In this document: in pieces, positions 1 to 6,627 of the stretch
Layout of the letters: each line of letters opens with the position of its first letter
How positions within the stretch are numbered: the stretch's first letter is position 1
Assembly: GCA_964541075.1 (NCBI GenBank)
Contig: CAZIPZ010000025.1
Span: forward strand, 1-27,095
DNA from: CAZIPZ01 sp964541075
Lineage (GTDB): Bacteria; Acidobacteriota; Terriglobia; 20CM-2-55-15
Reading direction: 5' to 3'
DNA length: 27,095 bases
The notes under the pieces: model-generated
Seen by the model: the letters and a program-made list of their open reading frames with translations, nothing else
Database searches by the model: none
What the model was told of the DNA's origin: nothing
Made by a program: the position numbers and the translations under genes

Positions 1-19
1 CAATCTGTTTCGCTGCCAT
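1..19 (-). CDS. groL: GroEL chaperonin, first six codons only
   Basis: Only the start is inside the window: on the minus strand an ATG at 19..17 opens the reading M-A-A-K-Q-I, which is the usual N-terminus of the 60-kDa chaperonin. A strong ribosome binding site (AGGAGGG, 30..24) sits just upstream and overlaps the groES stop codon, so translation of the two is probably coupled. The gene follows groES on the same strand, the standard groES-groL order, and should share its CIRCE-controlled promoter. The rest lies beyond the left edge. The call rests on six residues plus context. Confidence 0.85.
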
Positions 20-28
20 TCATCCCTC

Positions 29-343
29 CTATTTCTTTCCGGCGGCTTTGCCGGAGGTTCCGATGATCCCAAGAATTTCATCTTCACGAAGGATCAGATA
101 TTCGTTCCCGTCCACTTTGATCTCCGTACCCGAATACTTTCCAAACAGCACTCGGTCGCCTTCTTTCACTTCTAGAGGAATGACTTTTCCATCTTCGAGC
201 CGCTTACCCGAACCCACGGCAACAACCTCACCTTCCTGAGGTTTTTCTTTTGCCGTATCCGGTATGATGATGCCGCCTCGAATCGTTTCCTGTTCCTCAA
301 TTCTCGTGATCAGAACTCGATCGTGCAAAGGCCGTACTTTCAT
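29..343 (-). CDS. groES: GroES co-chaperonin (Hsp10)
   Basis: The 104-residue product is a full-length Cpn10. It begins MKVRPLHDRVL and carries the mobile-loop region (about residues 16-32, with GGIIIPDTAKEKP) that docks on GroEL, then the GEVVAVG and VLFGKYSGTE barrel strands typical of the family. It forms the heptameric lid of the GroEL folding chamber in the cytoplasm. The ATG at 343 has an AAGGAG ribosome binding site about nine bases upstream. A sigma70-type promoter with an overlapping CIRCE operator lies directly upstream, so repression by HrcA and heat induction are expected; hrcA itself is not in the window. The C-terminal GKAAGKK tail is slightly longer than in many homologues. Confidence 0.98.
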   Translation of the reverse strand: MKVRPLHDRVLITRIEEQETIRGGIIIPDTAKEKPQEGEVVAVGSGKRLEDGKVIPLEVKEGDRVLFGKYSGTEIKVDGNEYLILREDEILGIIGTSGKAAGKK

Positions 344-392
344 GGTCTGGCTCTCCTTTTTCCTTTTATTTTAAGAAGATTACAACGATTGA

Positions 393-419
393 TTAGCACT
401 CCTCTAAACCGAGTGCTAA
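393..419. promoter_or_regulatory. CIRCE operator (HrcA binding site)
   Basis: A perfect inverted repeat, TTAGCACTC (393-401), nine-base spacer, GAGTGCTAA (411-419), matches the CIRCE consensus exactly in both arms and in spacing. CIRCE is the established operator of the heat-shock repressor HrcA. It overlaps the last base of the groES -10 hexamer and the transcription start region, so a bound repressor would block initiation. This is direct sequence evidence; the repressor gene lies elsewhere. Confidence 0.98.
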
Positions 420-448
420 TTTTAAGAATCTAGCTTGTTCGATGTCAA
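419..448 (-). promoter_or_regulatory. groES-groL sigma70-type promoter
   Basis: On the minus strand a consensus -35 TTGACA (448..443) is followed after 18 bases by TAAAAT (424..419), five of six matches to the -10 consensus. The start point would fall within the CIRCE element and about 60-70 bases upstream of the groES ATG. The -35 lies only 19 bases beyond the stop codon of the LOG-family gene. No convincing terminator separates them, so some read-through from upstream is possible. Confidence 0.8.
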
Positions 449-466
449 TAGGCGAATAACCTACGC

Positions 467-1168
467 CTACATGGCAGGAGAAGGAAGAGACGGCGTGCGG
501 TCATGTCTGATTTTGGATTCCTTAACCCAATGCAGAACCTCTTCAGGAGTGTCCACTGTCCTGATGATGTCGAGATCCTCGACTGCGATCATCTTTTCCC
601 GCAAGAGTGTATCTCCAACCCAATCGAGCAAACCTTTCCAGTATTGTTTTCCAACTAGAATCACCGGAAAAGGCTTGATCTTCTGAGTCTGAATCAGCGT
701 AATGGCTTCGAACAATTCATCGAGCGTACCAAATCCGCCCGGAAGAATCACAAAAGCTATCGAGTATTTGACAAACATCACCTTGCGCACAAAAAAGTAG
801 CGGAAGCTGAGAAGCTTGTTTGCATAGATGTTTGGTTTCTGCTCGAGCGGCAATTCGATATTGAGTCCTACAGAAACTGCACCTGCTTCGGCGGATCCTT
901 TGTTTGCCGCCTCCATGACGCCTGGGCCACCGCCGGTAATGACTGAATATCCGTTTTTCCCAAGCAAGGCCGCAACCGCTTCAGCTTTGTCATATGCATC
1001 ACTCCCCGGCAAAACGCGGGCGGAACCGAAAACCGCAACCGCAGGCGGAATCTTCGATAGCATTTCAAAACCTTCCACGAATTCTGCCATGATGCGGAAG
1101 ATTCGCCAGGTGTCCTTTGCTGTGAAGTCATCAATGACATATTGCTCTTCGTCTCCGCTATGTTTCAT
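467..1168 (-). CDS. LOG family protein (TIGR00730 Rossmann fold)
   Basis: The product is about 233 residues from the ATG at 1168; a GTG two codons upstream (1174) is also open, but the GGAGA ribosome binding site fits the ATG better. It shows the LOG/lysine-decarboxylase-like fold: AVFGSARVLPG near residue 48, GGGPGVMEAANKGSAEAG, and the signature PGGFGTLDELFEAIT. Characterised members are cytokinin-nucleoside 5'-monophosphate phosphoribohydrolases, or more generally purine-nucleotide phosphoribohydrolases; the old name 'lysine decarboxylase' is misleading. It is longer than the roughly 190-residue plant-type LOGs and has an acidic N-terminal extension, like many bacterial type II forms. It is transcribed toward groES and is divergent from a tiny zinc-ribbon gene. 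The substrate cannot be told from sequence. Confidence 0.9.
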   Translation of the reverse strand: MKHSGDEEQYVIDDFTAKDTWRIFRIMAEFVEGFEMLSKIPPAVAVFGSARVLPGSDAYDKAEAVAALLGKNGYSVITGGGPGVMEAANKGSAEAGAVSVGLNIELPLEQKPNIYANKLLSFRYFFVRKVMFVKYSIAFVILPGGFGTLDELFEAITLIQTQKIKPFPVILVGKQYWKGLLDWVGDTLLREKMIAVEDLDIIRTVDTPEEVLHWVKESKIRHDRTPSLPSPAM

Positions 1169-1193
1169 GCCCACGATTCTCCGAAAAAGGCCT

Positions 1194-1222
1194 TTGACTT
1201 TGAAAAATCATTCTAGTATTTA
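1194..1222 (+). promoter_or_regulatory. Promoter of the zinc-ribbon gene
   Basis: TTGACT (1194-1199), a 17-base spacer, and TATTTA (1217-1222) form a plausible sigma70-type promoter in the short interval between the divergent LOG gene and the small zinc-ribbon gene. The ATG begins only seven bases after the -10, so the transcript would start on or within a base or two of the initiation codon. No transcript evidence is available. Confidence 0.6.
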
Positions 1223-1229
1223 GAAACCC

Positions 1230-1379
1230 ATGGCTTCTGAAATCTCCTTCTGCCCACTTTGCGCCGGAAAACTCGATGCCGGAGATGATGAACAGTATGT
1301 ATGCGAAGAATGCGAAACAGAGTTTTTCATTCAGGTTGTGGAGGAGGGAGATGAGGAAGAAGAAGAGGAGGAGTACTAA
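1230..1379 (+). CDS. 49-residue zinc-ribbon microprotein with acidic tail
   Basis: The short frame opens with ATG at 1230 and encodes two CxxC knuckles, CPLC (residues 8-11) and CEEC (25-28), sixteen residues apart, the layout of a small zinc ribbon. It then has FFIQVVEEG and a nearly pure Glu/Asp tail ending in tyrosine. The paired cysteines and a promoter directly in front support a real gene. No ribosome binding site is visible, in line with a leaderless mRNA. Its stop codon overlaps the stop of the convergent ATPase gene. I cannot name a family: similar ribbons occur in TFIIB- and RPB9-like or 'FmdB-like' small proteins, and the acidic tail might contact a basic partner. Function unknown. 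Confidence 0.6.
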   Translation: MASEISFCPLCAGKLDAGDDEQYVCEECETEFFIQVVEEGDEEEEEEEY

Positions 1380-2155
1380 CTCTCCTTCTTAAATTGTTGG
1401 TGATTCGCTCCCTTGATGTGCATTCGGAAATCATAGCCTTCCATCTTTATCGTCTTGCACATTTCAAATAGTCTGGAACGCATCTGATCCCCAATGCGCT
1501 CCGCCAGCGTATATGCAATTCCCTTACGAGCCGTGTTCAATTCCTCTTTGTCCTGGTAGTTCGTCGTAAAGATAGTCACCTTGTTTTCGTTGTAGCGATA
1601 ATTAAGGATGTAACTTACCGTGTCCTTGACCCAAGTTGAAGGCGTTTGTGAACCCAGCTCATCAAGAACCAGCACCTCAGTCTCCAAAACTGGCGCAAGC
1701 AGAGCGAATTCTGAGGACTGTGACACGTGGCTGTAGGAACTTTGTATTTCTTTCAACAACTCGGGAAACGCCCGGAACAGACAAGGAACGGCCTTTCTTC
1801 GGATCATCGCCTTGATGATGCCGACCGCCAAATGAGTTTTGCCGACTCCCTGAGGTCCCACAAAGAGCAGTCCAAAAGGTGTCGTGGTGGGATATTCCTC
1901 CACGAAGGTGTTGGAAGCGATCAATGCTAACTCTATGGTCTGTGTGGCAAGACCGGGCAGGAGGTCGAAGTTCTTCAGTTCACAATGTTGATAGCGGGCC
2001 GGAATTTTGGCTTTTGCGATGAGCCTTTGAACGCGAGACTCTCTATAGCAATCGCAACGGACAACACCCTCGACACCTTCCTTCGAAAGCTGCACCCAGC
2101 CGGTGCCGTTGCACTCTGGGCAGCCGGAGAATGCGGTGGTGCTGATCTTACTCAC
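1376..2155 (-). CDS. DnaC/IstB-like AAA+ ATPase with N-terminal zinc motif
   Basis: The 259-residue protein has an N-terminal CPEC...CDCY cluster (Cys 12, 15, 34, 36) that could bind zinc. A DnaC/DnaI-type AAA+ domain follows, with Walker A GPQGVGKT (residues 100-107), Walker B VLVLDELG (161-168), and the sensor-like IFTTNY stretch. DnaC/DnaI proteins load the replicative helicase; IstB relatives serve transposases, but no transposase is nearby, so helicase loading or a primosomal role is the better guess. It starts with GTG (2155), 14 bases after the sigma-factor stop, with a weak GAGG overlapping that stop. It closes the dnaK-dnaJ-hspR-sigma unit. The last four bases overlap the convergent zinc-ribbon gene. 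Confidence 0.85.
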   Translation of the reverse strand: MSKISTTAFSGCPECNGTGWVQLSKEGVEGVVRCDCYRESRVQRLIAKAKIPARYQHCELKNFDLLPGLATQTIELALIASNTFVEEYPTTTPFGLLFVGPQGVGKTHLAVGIIKAMIRRKAVPCLFRAFPELLKEIQSSYSHVSQSSEFALLAPVLETEVLVLDELGSQTPSTWVKDTVSYILNYRYNENKVTIFTTNYQDKEELNTARKGIAYTLAERIGDQMRSRLFEMCKTIKMEGYDFRMHIKGANHQQFKKES

Positions 2156-2169
2156 GACCGGATTGTACC

Positions 2170-3024
2170 TCAGTTCAAATAACCGAGTAACTGTCGTGCG
2201 CGTTGCGAATGCCTCAATTTCGAAAGCGCTCGTTCTTCAATTTGACGAATCCTCTCTCGGGAAAGGTTCAACTCTGCTCCGATCTCGGCGAGGGTCTGGG
2301 GGTCCCGATCACAAAGTCCGAACCGGCGTTCGATAATCAATCGTTCTTTGTCGTCGAGTTGCGACAACAAAACCTGAAGTTGCTCCTCGAAGGACTGAGC
2401 AATCAAAAGTTCGTCGCTTGGTGTAACGCTGGCGTCCTGTACGATGTCTTCCAGTCGGAGTTCATCGTCTTCTCCAAACGGCGCACTGAGCGACACTTCA
2501 CCAGGCACGCCTTCCAGCAGGTCGCGAACGTTCTCCTCCTTCATATCGAGCTTTTCGGAGATCTCCTCAACGCTTGGCCTATGGCCGAGCTCCTGCGTCA
2601 GACCCGCAACCTTCGTTTCAAACCGGTACAGTTCATGCTTCAACTTTGGCGGAATCCGAAATATCTGGCTATTGTGCGCGATGGCAGCAAGTATCGCCTG
2701 ACGAATCCACCAGCTTGCGTACGTGATAAATCGGACGCCACGCGCAGGATCAAATCGGGACGCCGCCTCAATTAGTCCCATGTTCCCTTCGTTGATCAGT
2801 TCATGAAGAGGGTAACCGGATTTCGAATACTTTTTCGCCATTGCGACGACGAACCTAAGGTTCGATTCGATTAACTTTCGGAACGCGTCCTCATCGCCTT
2901 TCTGTACACGGACTCCGAGTTCCAGCTCTTGCTCGGGCGTCAGCTGCGGGAATCTGGAGATGTCCTTAAGATACAAATGGAGCGTATCAGCTCCACCGAC
3001 TACAGGTTCGTATGTGCGCTTCAT
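2170..3024 (-). CDS. Sigma-70 family RNA polymerase sigma factor (group 2, RpoD/SigA-like)
   Basis: The 284 residues cover region 1.2 (DTLHLYLKDISRFPQLTPEQE), region 2 (SNLRFVVAMAKKY, GLIEAASRFDP, FITYASWWIRQAI), region 3 and region 4, with the helix-turn-helix TLAEIGAELNLSRERIRQIEERAL. Region 1.1 of primary sigma factors is missing. The -10-reading helix (WWIRQAI) and region 4.2 stay close to SigA, so it should read promoters near the housekeeping consensus. I see no clear RpoH box in region 2-3, so calling it RpoH is not justified, although its place in the chaperone operon invites the idea. It starts 27 bases after hspR, with a small hairpin and no strong ribosome binding site in between. 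It may be an alternative, stress-linked sigma factor. Confidence 0.92.
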   Translation of the reverse strand: MKRTYEPVVGGADTLHLYLKDISRFPQLTPEQELELGVRVQKGDEDAFRKLIESNLRFVVAMAKKYSKSGYPLHELINEGNMGLIEAASRFDPARGVRFITYASWWIRQAILAAIAHNSQIFRIPPKLKHELYRFETKVAGLTQELGHRPSVEEISEKLDMKEENVRDLLEGVPGEVSLSAPFGEDDELRLEDIVQDASVTPSDELLIAQSFEEQLQVLLSQLDDKERLIIERRFGLCDRDPQTLAEIGAELNLSRERIRQIEERALSKLRHSQRARQLLGYLN

Positions 3025-3031
3025 CGTTTGT

Positions 3032-3047
3032 GCCGGGTTTCACCGGC
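3032..3047 (-). other. Small hairpin between hspR and the sigma gene
   Basis: In the minus-strand RNA a 5-bp stem GCCGG/CCGGC closes a six-base loop, ending eight bases before the sigma-factor ATG. It sits where a ribosome binding site would be expected, and none is visible there. It could tune translation or mRNA stability in this operon. The stem is short, so chance is possible. Confidence 0.3.
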
Positions 3048-3051
3048 GTTC

Positions 3052-3447
3052 CTATTTGCGAAGCTTAGTGAGCGCTACGTGAGGGGGAGTAACCTTGACA
3101 AGTGCATGTTGTATCTTCTGGTTGAGTTCAGCAGACCGGTTCGTAAACTCATGCTCGACATGCTCGATAAACTGCTGCATCTCGCGCTGCATTTCCTCCA
3201 TCCGGCTCCTCATATTGAGAATAACCTCGACACCCGCCAGATTGACGCCCATATCCCGAGTTAGATTCAGTATAAGTTCCAAACGTTCAAGATCCTCTTG
3301 AGTATATAGACGGGTGTTGCCCTCCGATCGTGAGGGCTTGAGGAGTCCCTCGCGTTCGTACAAACGGAGAGTCTGCGGATGTATATCGTACGTTTCGGCG
3401 ACAACGCTGATCATATATGCCGCCTTCCCCTTTTTCTTGCGATCCAT
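3052..3447 (-). CDS. hspR: MerR-family heat-shock repressor HspR
   Basis: The protein is 131 residues from the ATG at 3447 (a TTG four codons upstream is also open). The N-terminal winged helix-turn-helix contains IHPQTLRLYEREGLLKPSRS...NTRLYTQEDLERL, the HspR signature, and is followed by a long Arg/Glu/Gln-rich coiled coil (about 70-110) for dimerisation. HspR represses dnaK operons with DnaK as co-repressor in Streptomyces and Mycobacterium. The start codon overlaps the dnaJ stop as TGATG, so the two are translationally coupled. Autoregulation of the whole unit is likely. I could not find a classical HAIR operator (CTTGAGT-N7-ACTCAAG) upstream of dnaK, so its site here is unknown. Confidence 0.93.
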   Translation of the reverse strand: MDRKKKGKAAYMISVVAETYDIHPQTLRLYEREGLLKPSRSEGNTRLYTQEDLERLELILNLTRDMGVNLAGVEVILNMRSRMEEMQREMQQFIEHVEHEFTNRSAELNQKIQHALVKVTPPHVALTKLRK

Positions 3448-4550
3448 CACGGTTTCCAAAGGTCCGCGCGCGGGTCGCCGGGATTGAGCCGGGCGAGCTC
3501 TCGCAGAATTTCCTTCGACCGTTCATCCCCAATTCGGGGCACGACGACTTTGATCTCCACGTACTGATCGCCGCGAACATCGGGATCCAGCAGAGAGGGC
3601 ATTCCTTTGTTTCTCAGGCGGAATTTTTGTCCACTCTGGGAGCCCGGCGGAATTCGAACCAAGGCTTGGCCGTCTATCGTAGGAACCTCGATTTTTGCAC
3701 CGAGCGCTGCTTCAGTCATCGTGATTGAAACGACGCAATGAATGTTGTCTCCAACCCGGTTGAAGAAAGGATGCGGCTCGGTCTTGGCAACGATATAGAG
3801 GTCGCCGCCCGGACCGCCGTAGCGCCCGGCGTCACCCTTTCCCACCAATCGTATTCGCGAGCCGGTTGATACACCTGGGGGAATAGTCACCTCCAAGGTT
3901 TCAGCGGCCGGAACTCTTCCCTCGCCGGCACAATCATTACAAACCGTAAACGCGCGACCAGTACCTCCGCAATCTGCGCATGTGACGGCGAACTGCAGGT
4001 GGCCTTTCATTCTGGTGCTCTTGCCGGAACCACCGCACATTCCACATGTCGTTTCCCGGGATCCAGAAGCCCTACCGGTTCCACCGCAGGAATCGCATGA
4101 CCGCTTTCGGAAGACGGTCAATGCCGTGCACAAGCCGCGGATGGATTCATTAAAGCTCAGAGAAACCTGATGCTCCAGATCCTGACCCCGTTCCGGCTGG
4201 CGGCGCAAAATACGGTTGGCAAAAAACTGGCCGAAAATCTCATCGAACTCGGACGCCTTCGAATGCGTGAAATCAAAACCCTGAAAACTGAATCCCCAAC
4301 TCGCGGCCCCTGGATCCAATACTCCGTCTGTATAAAAACCGTTAGCGTCGTAAAACTGACGCTTTGACGGATCACTGAGGATTTCATAAGCCTCAGTGAT
4401 CCTTTTAAAGCGTGCTTCGGCAAGATGATCACCTGGATTGATGTCCGGGTGATACCGCCGGGCAAGCTTCCGAAAGGCTCTTTTGATGTCGTTCACAGAA
4501 GCCTTCCTGCCCACTTCAAGAATGATGTAAAGATCTTCCTTGCTCGCCAT
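3447..4550 (-). CDS. dnaJ: DnaJ (Hsp40) co-chaperone
   Basis: The 367-residue product has the J domain at residues 1-70 with the invariant HPD (YHPDINPG), a short Gly/Phe region, and a zinc-binding domain with four CxxCxGxG repeats: CDSCGGTG, CGMCGGSG, CADCGGTG, CNDCAGEG. The two C-terminal substrate-binding beta domains follow. It stimulates DnaK ATPase and delivers clients. The ATG at 4550 is chosen over an in-frame GTG at 4559 because MASKEDLY fits the family start; both lie within 21 bases of the dnaK stop. The G/F region is short for a type I DnaJ but all zinc ligands are intact. grpE is not in this operon. Confidence 0.95.
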   Translation of the reverse strand: MASKEDLYIILEVGRKASVNDIKRAFRKLARRYHPDINPGDHLAEARFKRITEAYEILSDPSKRQFYDANGFYTDGVLDPGAASWGFSFQGFDFTHSKASEFDEIFGQFFANRILRRQPERGQDLEHQVSLSFNESIRGLCTALTVFRKRSCDSCGGTGRASGSRETTCGMCGGSGKSTRMKGHLQFAVTCADCGGTGRAFTVCNDCAGEGRVPAAETLEVTIPPGVSTGSRIRLVGKGDAGRYGGPGGDLYIVAKTEPHPFFNRVGDNIHCVVSITMTEAALGAKIEVPTIDGQALVRIPPGSQSGQKFRLRNKGMPSLLDPDVRGDQYVEIKVVVPRIGDERSKEILRELARLNPGDPRADLWKP

Positions 4551-4570
4551 GAGCCGCACTCGTTATCCGA

Positions 4571-6481
4571 TCATTCTTTTTTCTTGTCGTCAGCATCGAC
4601 ATACTCGGCGTCAATGACGTCGTCCGAGCCTTTGCCTCCACCGTGCGAACCAGCGCCGTCTGAAGATCCCGCGCCTGGTTGCGCACCGGCTTTGTACATC
4701 GCCTCGGCAACTTTGTGAGAAGCCTGGGTGAGCGTGTCAGCCGCTTTATTGATGCGATCCGCGCCTCCATCTTCCAAAGCTTTCTTGCAATCCGCAATTG
4801 CAGCCTCGACATTCTTCGCGTCGGCGTCCGAAAGCTTGCTTCGATGCTCCTGCAGCATTTTCTCGGTCTGATACACCAGAGAATCCGCGCGATTTCGAGC
4901 TTCGATTTCCTCCTTCTTCCGGCGATCCTCGTCCGCGTGAGACTCCGCTTCTCTCACCATCTTGTTGATGTCATCCTTGGACAACCCGCTGGACGAAGTG
5001 ATCGTGATCTTCTGCTCCTTGCCTGTCCCGAGATCTTTTGCGGAAACATTAACGATACCGTTCGCATCGATGTCGAACGTCACTTCAACCTGAGGCACAC
5101 CGCGAGGAGCAGGAGGTATACCAACCAGATGAAACTTGCCTAGCGTCCGATTGTCCCTTGCCATAGGACGTTCGCCCTGCAAAACATGAATTTCAACGGA
5201 CGTCTGGCTGTCGGCCGCAGTAGAGAAGATCTCGCTCTTTCGAGTCGGAATCGTCGTGTTCCGCTCGATTAGCTTGGTAAAAACGCCGCCAAGCGTTTCG
5301 ATGCCAAGAGAGAGCGGAGTGACGTCTAGCAACAGCACGTCCTTCACTTCGCCGCCAAGCACGCCAGCCTGAACTGCAGCCCCAACAGCAACGACTTCAT
5401 CCGGGTTCACCCCGCGATGCGGCTCTTTTCCGAACAACTCGCGAACGATCTGTTGAACTTTTGGAATCCGCGTGGATCCGCCAACCAGCACAACCTCATC
5501 GATGTCGCTGGGCTTCAAACCGGAATCCTGCAACGCCTGTTTGCACGGACCAACTGAACGCTGAAGTATGTCGTCGACCAGCGCTTCGAACTTTGCGCGA
5601 GTCAGTTTGAGATTCAAATGCTTCGGTCCAGTGGCATCCGCCGTAACAAATGGCAGCGTGATTTCTGTTTCCTGAACTGTCGAAAGTTCCATCTTGGCCT
5701 TTTCGGCCGCTTCTTTCAGACGTTGCAGCGCCATTTTGTCCTTCGAAAGATCGATTCCTTGATCTTTCTTAAACTCATCGATAATCCAATCGATGATGCG
5801 CTGATCGAGATTGTCGCCCCCTAAATGGGTGTCCCCATTGGTCGCTTTCACCTCGACCACGCCTTCTCCAACTTCCAGAATTGAGATATCGAATGTACCG
5901 CCGCCGAAGTCGTAAACAGCGATCGTCTCGTCCTTCTTTTTATCCAGGCCATAGGCGAGAGCAGCTGCGGTAGGTTCGTTAATGATCCGAAGAACTTCCA
6001 TACCGGCAATGCGGCCTGCATCCTTTGTCGCCTGACGTTGAGCGTCGTTAAAATAAGCAGGAACCGTAATTACAGCCTTGTCCACCTTCTGTCCGAGATA
6101 GTCTTCAGCCGCGCTCTTGAGCTTTTGAAGAATCATTGCGGAAATTTCAGGCGGAGAATATTCTTTGCCCATAATCTCGACCCGCGCGTCGCTGTTTTGG
6201 GATCGAATGACTTTGTAGGGCACCATCTTCATTTCTTCGTTAACTTCGTCATAACGCCGGCCCATAAACCGCTTGATTGAATAGACCGTATTCTCGGCGT
6301 TCGTTACAGCTTGACGCTTCGCCACCTGCCCGACCAGGCGCTCGCCTCCTTTTGTAAACGCCACGACCGATGGCGTTGTGCGACCGCCTTCTTGATTGGC
6401 AATAACGACGGGCTCGCCGCCTTCCATCACTGCAACGACTGAGTTCGTGGTGCCAAGGTCGATTCCTATGATTTTGCTCAT
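4571..6481 (-). CDS. dnaK: DnaK (Hsp70) chaperone
   Basis: The 636-residue protein starts MSKIIGIDLGTTNS, the phosphate-1 motif of the Hsp70 nucleotide domain. It contains VITVPAYFNDAQRQATKDAG, the phosphate-2 region YDFGGGTFDIS, the interdomain linker KDVLLLDVTPLSLGIET, the beta-sandwich substrate domain and the alpha-helical lid. A Gly-rich tail ends in EYVDADDKKKE. The start at 6481 has GGAGG spaced seven bases upstream; a longer in-frame extension (to 6520) would add residues unlike the family. It heads the unit dnaK-dnaJ-hspR-sigma-ATPase and should also act as HspR co-repressor. A strong promoter lies 45-75 bases upstream. Confidence 0.99.
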   Translation of the reverse strand: MSKIIGIDLGTTNSVVAVMEGGEPVVIANQEGGRTTPSVVAFTKGGERLVGQVAKRQAVTNAENTVYSIKRFMGRRYDEVNEEMKMVPYKVIRSQNSDARVEIMGKEYSPPEISAMILQKLKSAAEDYLGQKVDKAVITVPAYFNDAQRQATKDAGRIAGMEVLRIINEPTAAALAYGLDKKKDETIAVYDFGGGTFDISILEVGEGVVEVKATNGDTHLGGDNLDQRIIDWIIDEFKKDQGIDLSKDKMALQRLKEAAEKAKMELSTVQETEITLPFVTADATGPKHLNLKLTRAKFEALVDDILQRSVGPCKQALQDSGLKPSDIDEVVLVGGSTRIPKVQQIVRELFGKEPHRGVNPDEVVAVGAAVQAGVLGGEVKDVLLLDVTPLSLGIETLGGVFTKLIERNTTIPTRKSEIFSTAADSQTSVEIHVLQGERPMARDNRTLGKFHLVGIPPAPRGVPQVEVTFDIDANGIVNVSAKDLGTGKEQKITITSSSGLSKDDINKMVREAESHADEDRRKKEEIEARNRADSLVYQTEKMLQEHRSKLSDADAKNVEAAIADCKKALEDGGADRINKAADTLTQASHKVAEAMYKAGAQPGAGSSDGAGSHGGGKGSDDVIDAEYVDADDKKKE

Positions 6482-6525
6482 GTTAACTCCTCCAGACCTG
6501 AAAAAGCCTGCTGACTTCAACGTCT

Positions 6526-6554
6526 AATATAAAATATGAGTACTATATTGTCAA
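6526..6554 (-). promoter_or_regulatory. dnaK operon promoter
   Basis: On the minus strand a perfect -35 TTGACA (6554..6549) is followed, after a 17-base spacer, by TATATT (6531..6526), five of six matches to the -10 consensus. Predicted transcription starts about 40 bases before the dnaK ATG. The spacer contains the small palindrome AGTACT. This is a housekeeping-type promoter, so heat control would have to come from a repressor such as HspR, not from a dedicated sigma factor. Confidence 0.8.
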
Positions 6555-6580
6555 TTGTTTCTTATAGAGATATTGTTAGA

Positions 6581-6611
6581 TTTATTGACACACAACGAGA
6601 AAGTCAATAAA
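6581..6611. repeat. 9-bp inverted repeat upstream of dnaK promoter
   Basis: TTTATTGAC (6581-6589) and GTCAATAAA (6603-6611) are perfect inverted arms separated by 13 bases, about 27 bases upstream of the dnaK -35. The sequence is AT-rich and lacks a following U-run, so it is a poor terminator for the transglycosylase gene. The two-turn centre-to-centre spacing would suit a dimeric regulator. It does not resemble CIRCE or HAIR. Candidate operator only. Confidence 0.45.
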
Positions 6612-6627
6612 TATAATCGGTTAGGTA

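Noticed and set aside
1376..2155. IstB-type transposition helper
   Set aside because: No IstA-like transposase, inverted repeats or target duplication nearby; the gene sits at the end of a chaperone operon.
6581..6611. Inverted repeat as a rho-independent terminator of the transglycosylase gene
   Set aside because: The stem is AT-rich and no U-run follows it; it fits an operator better.
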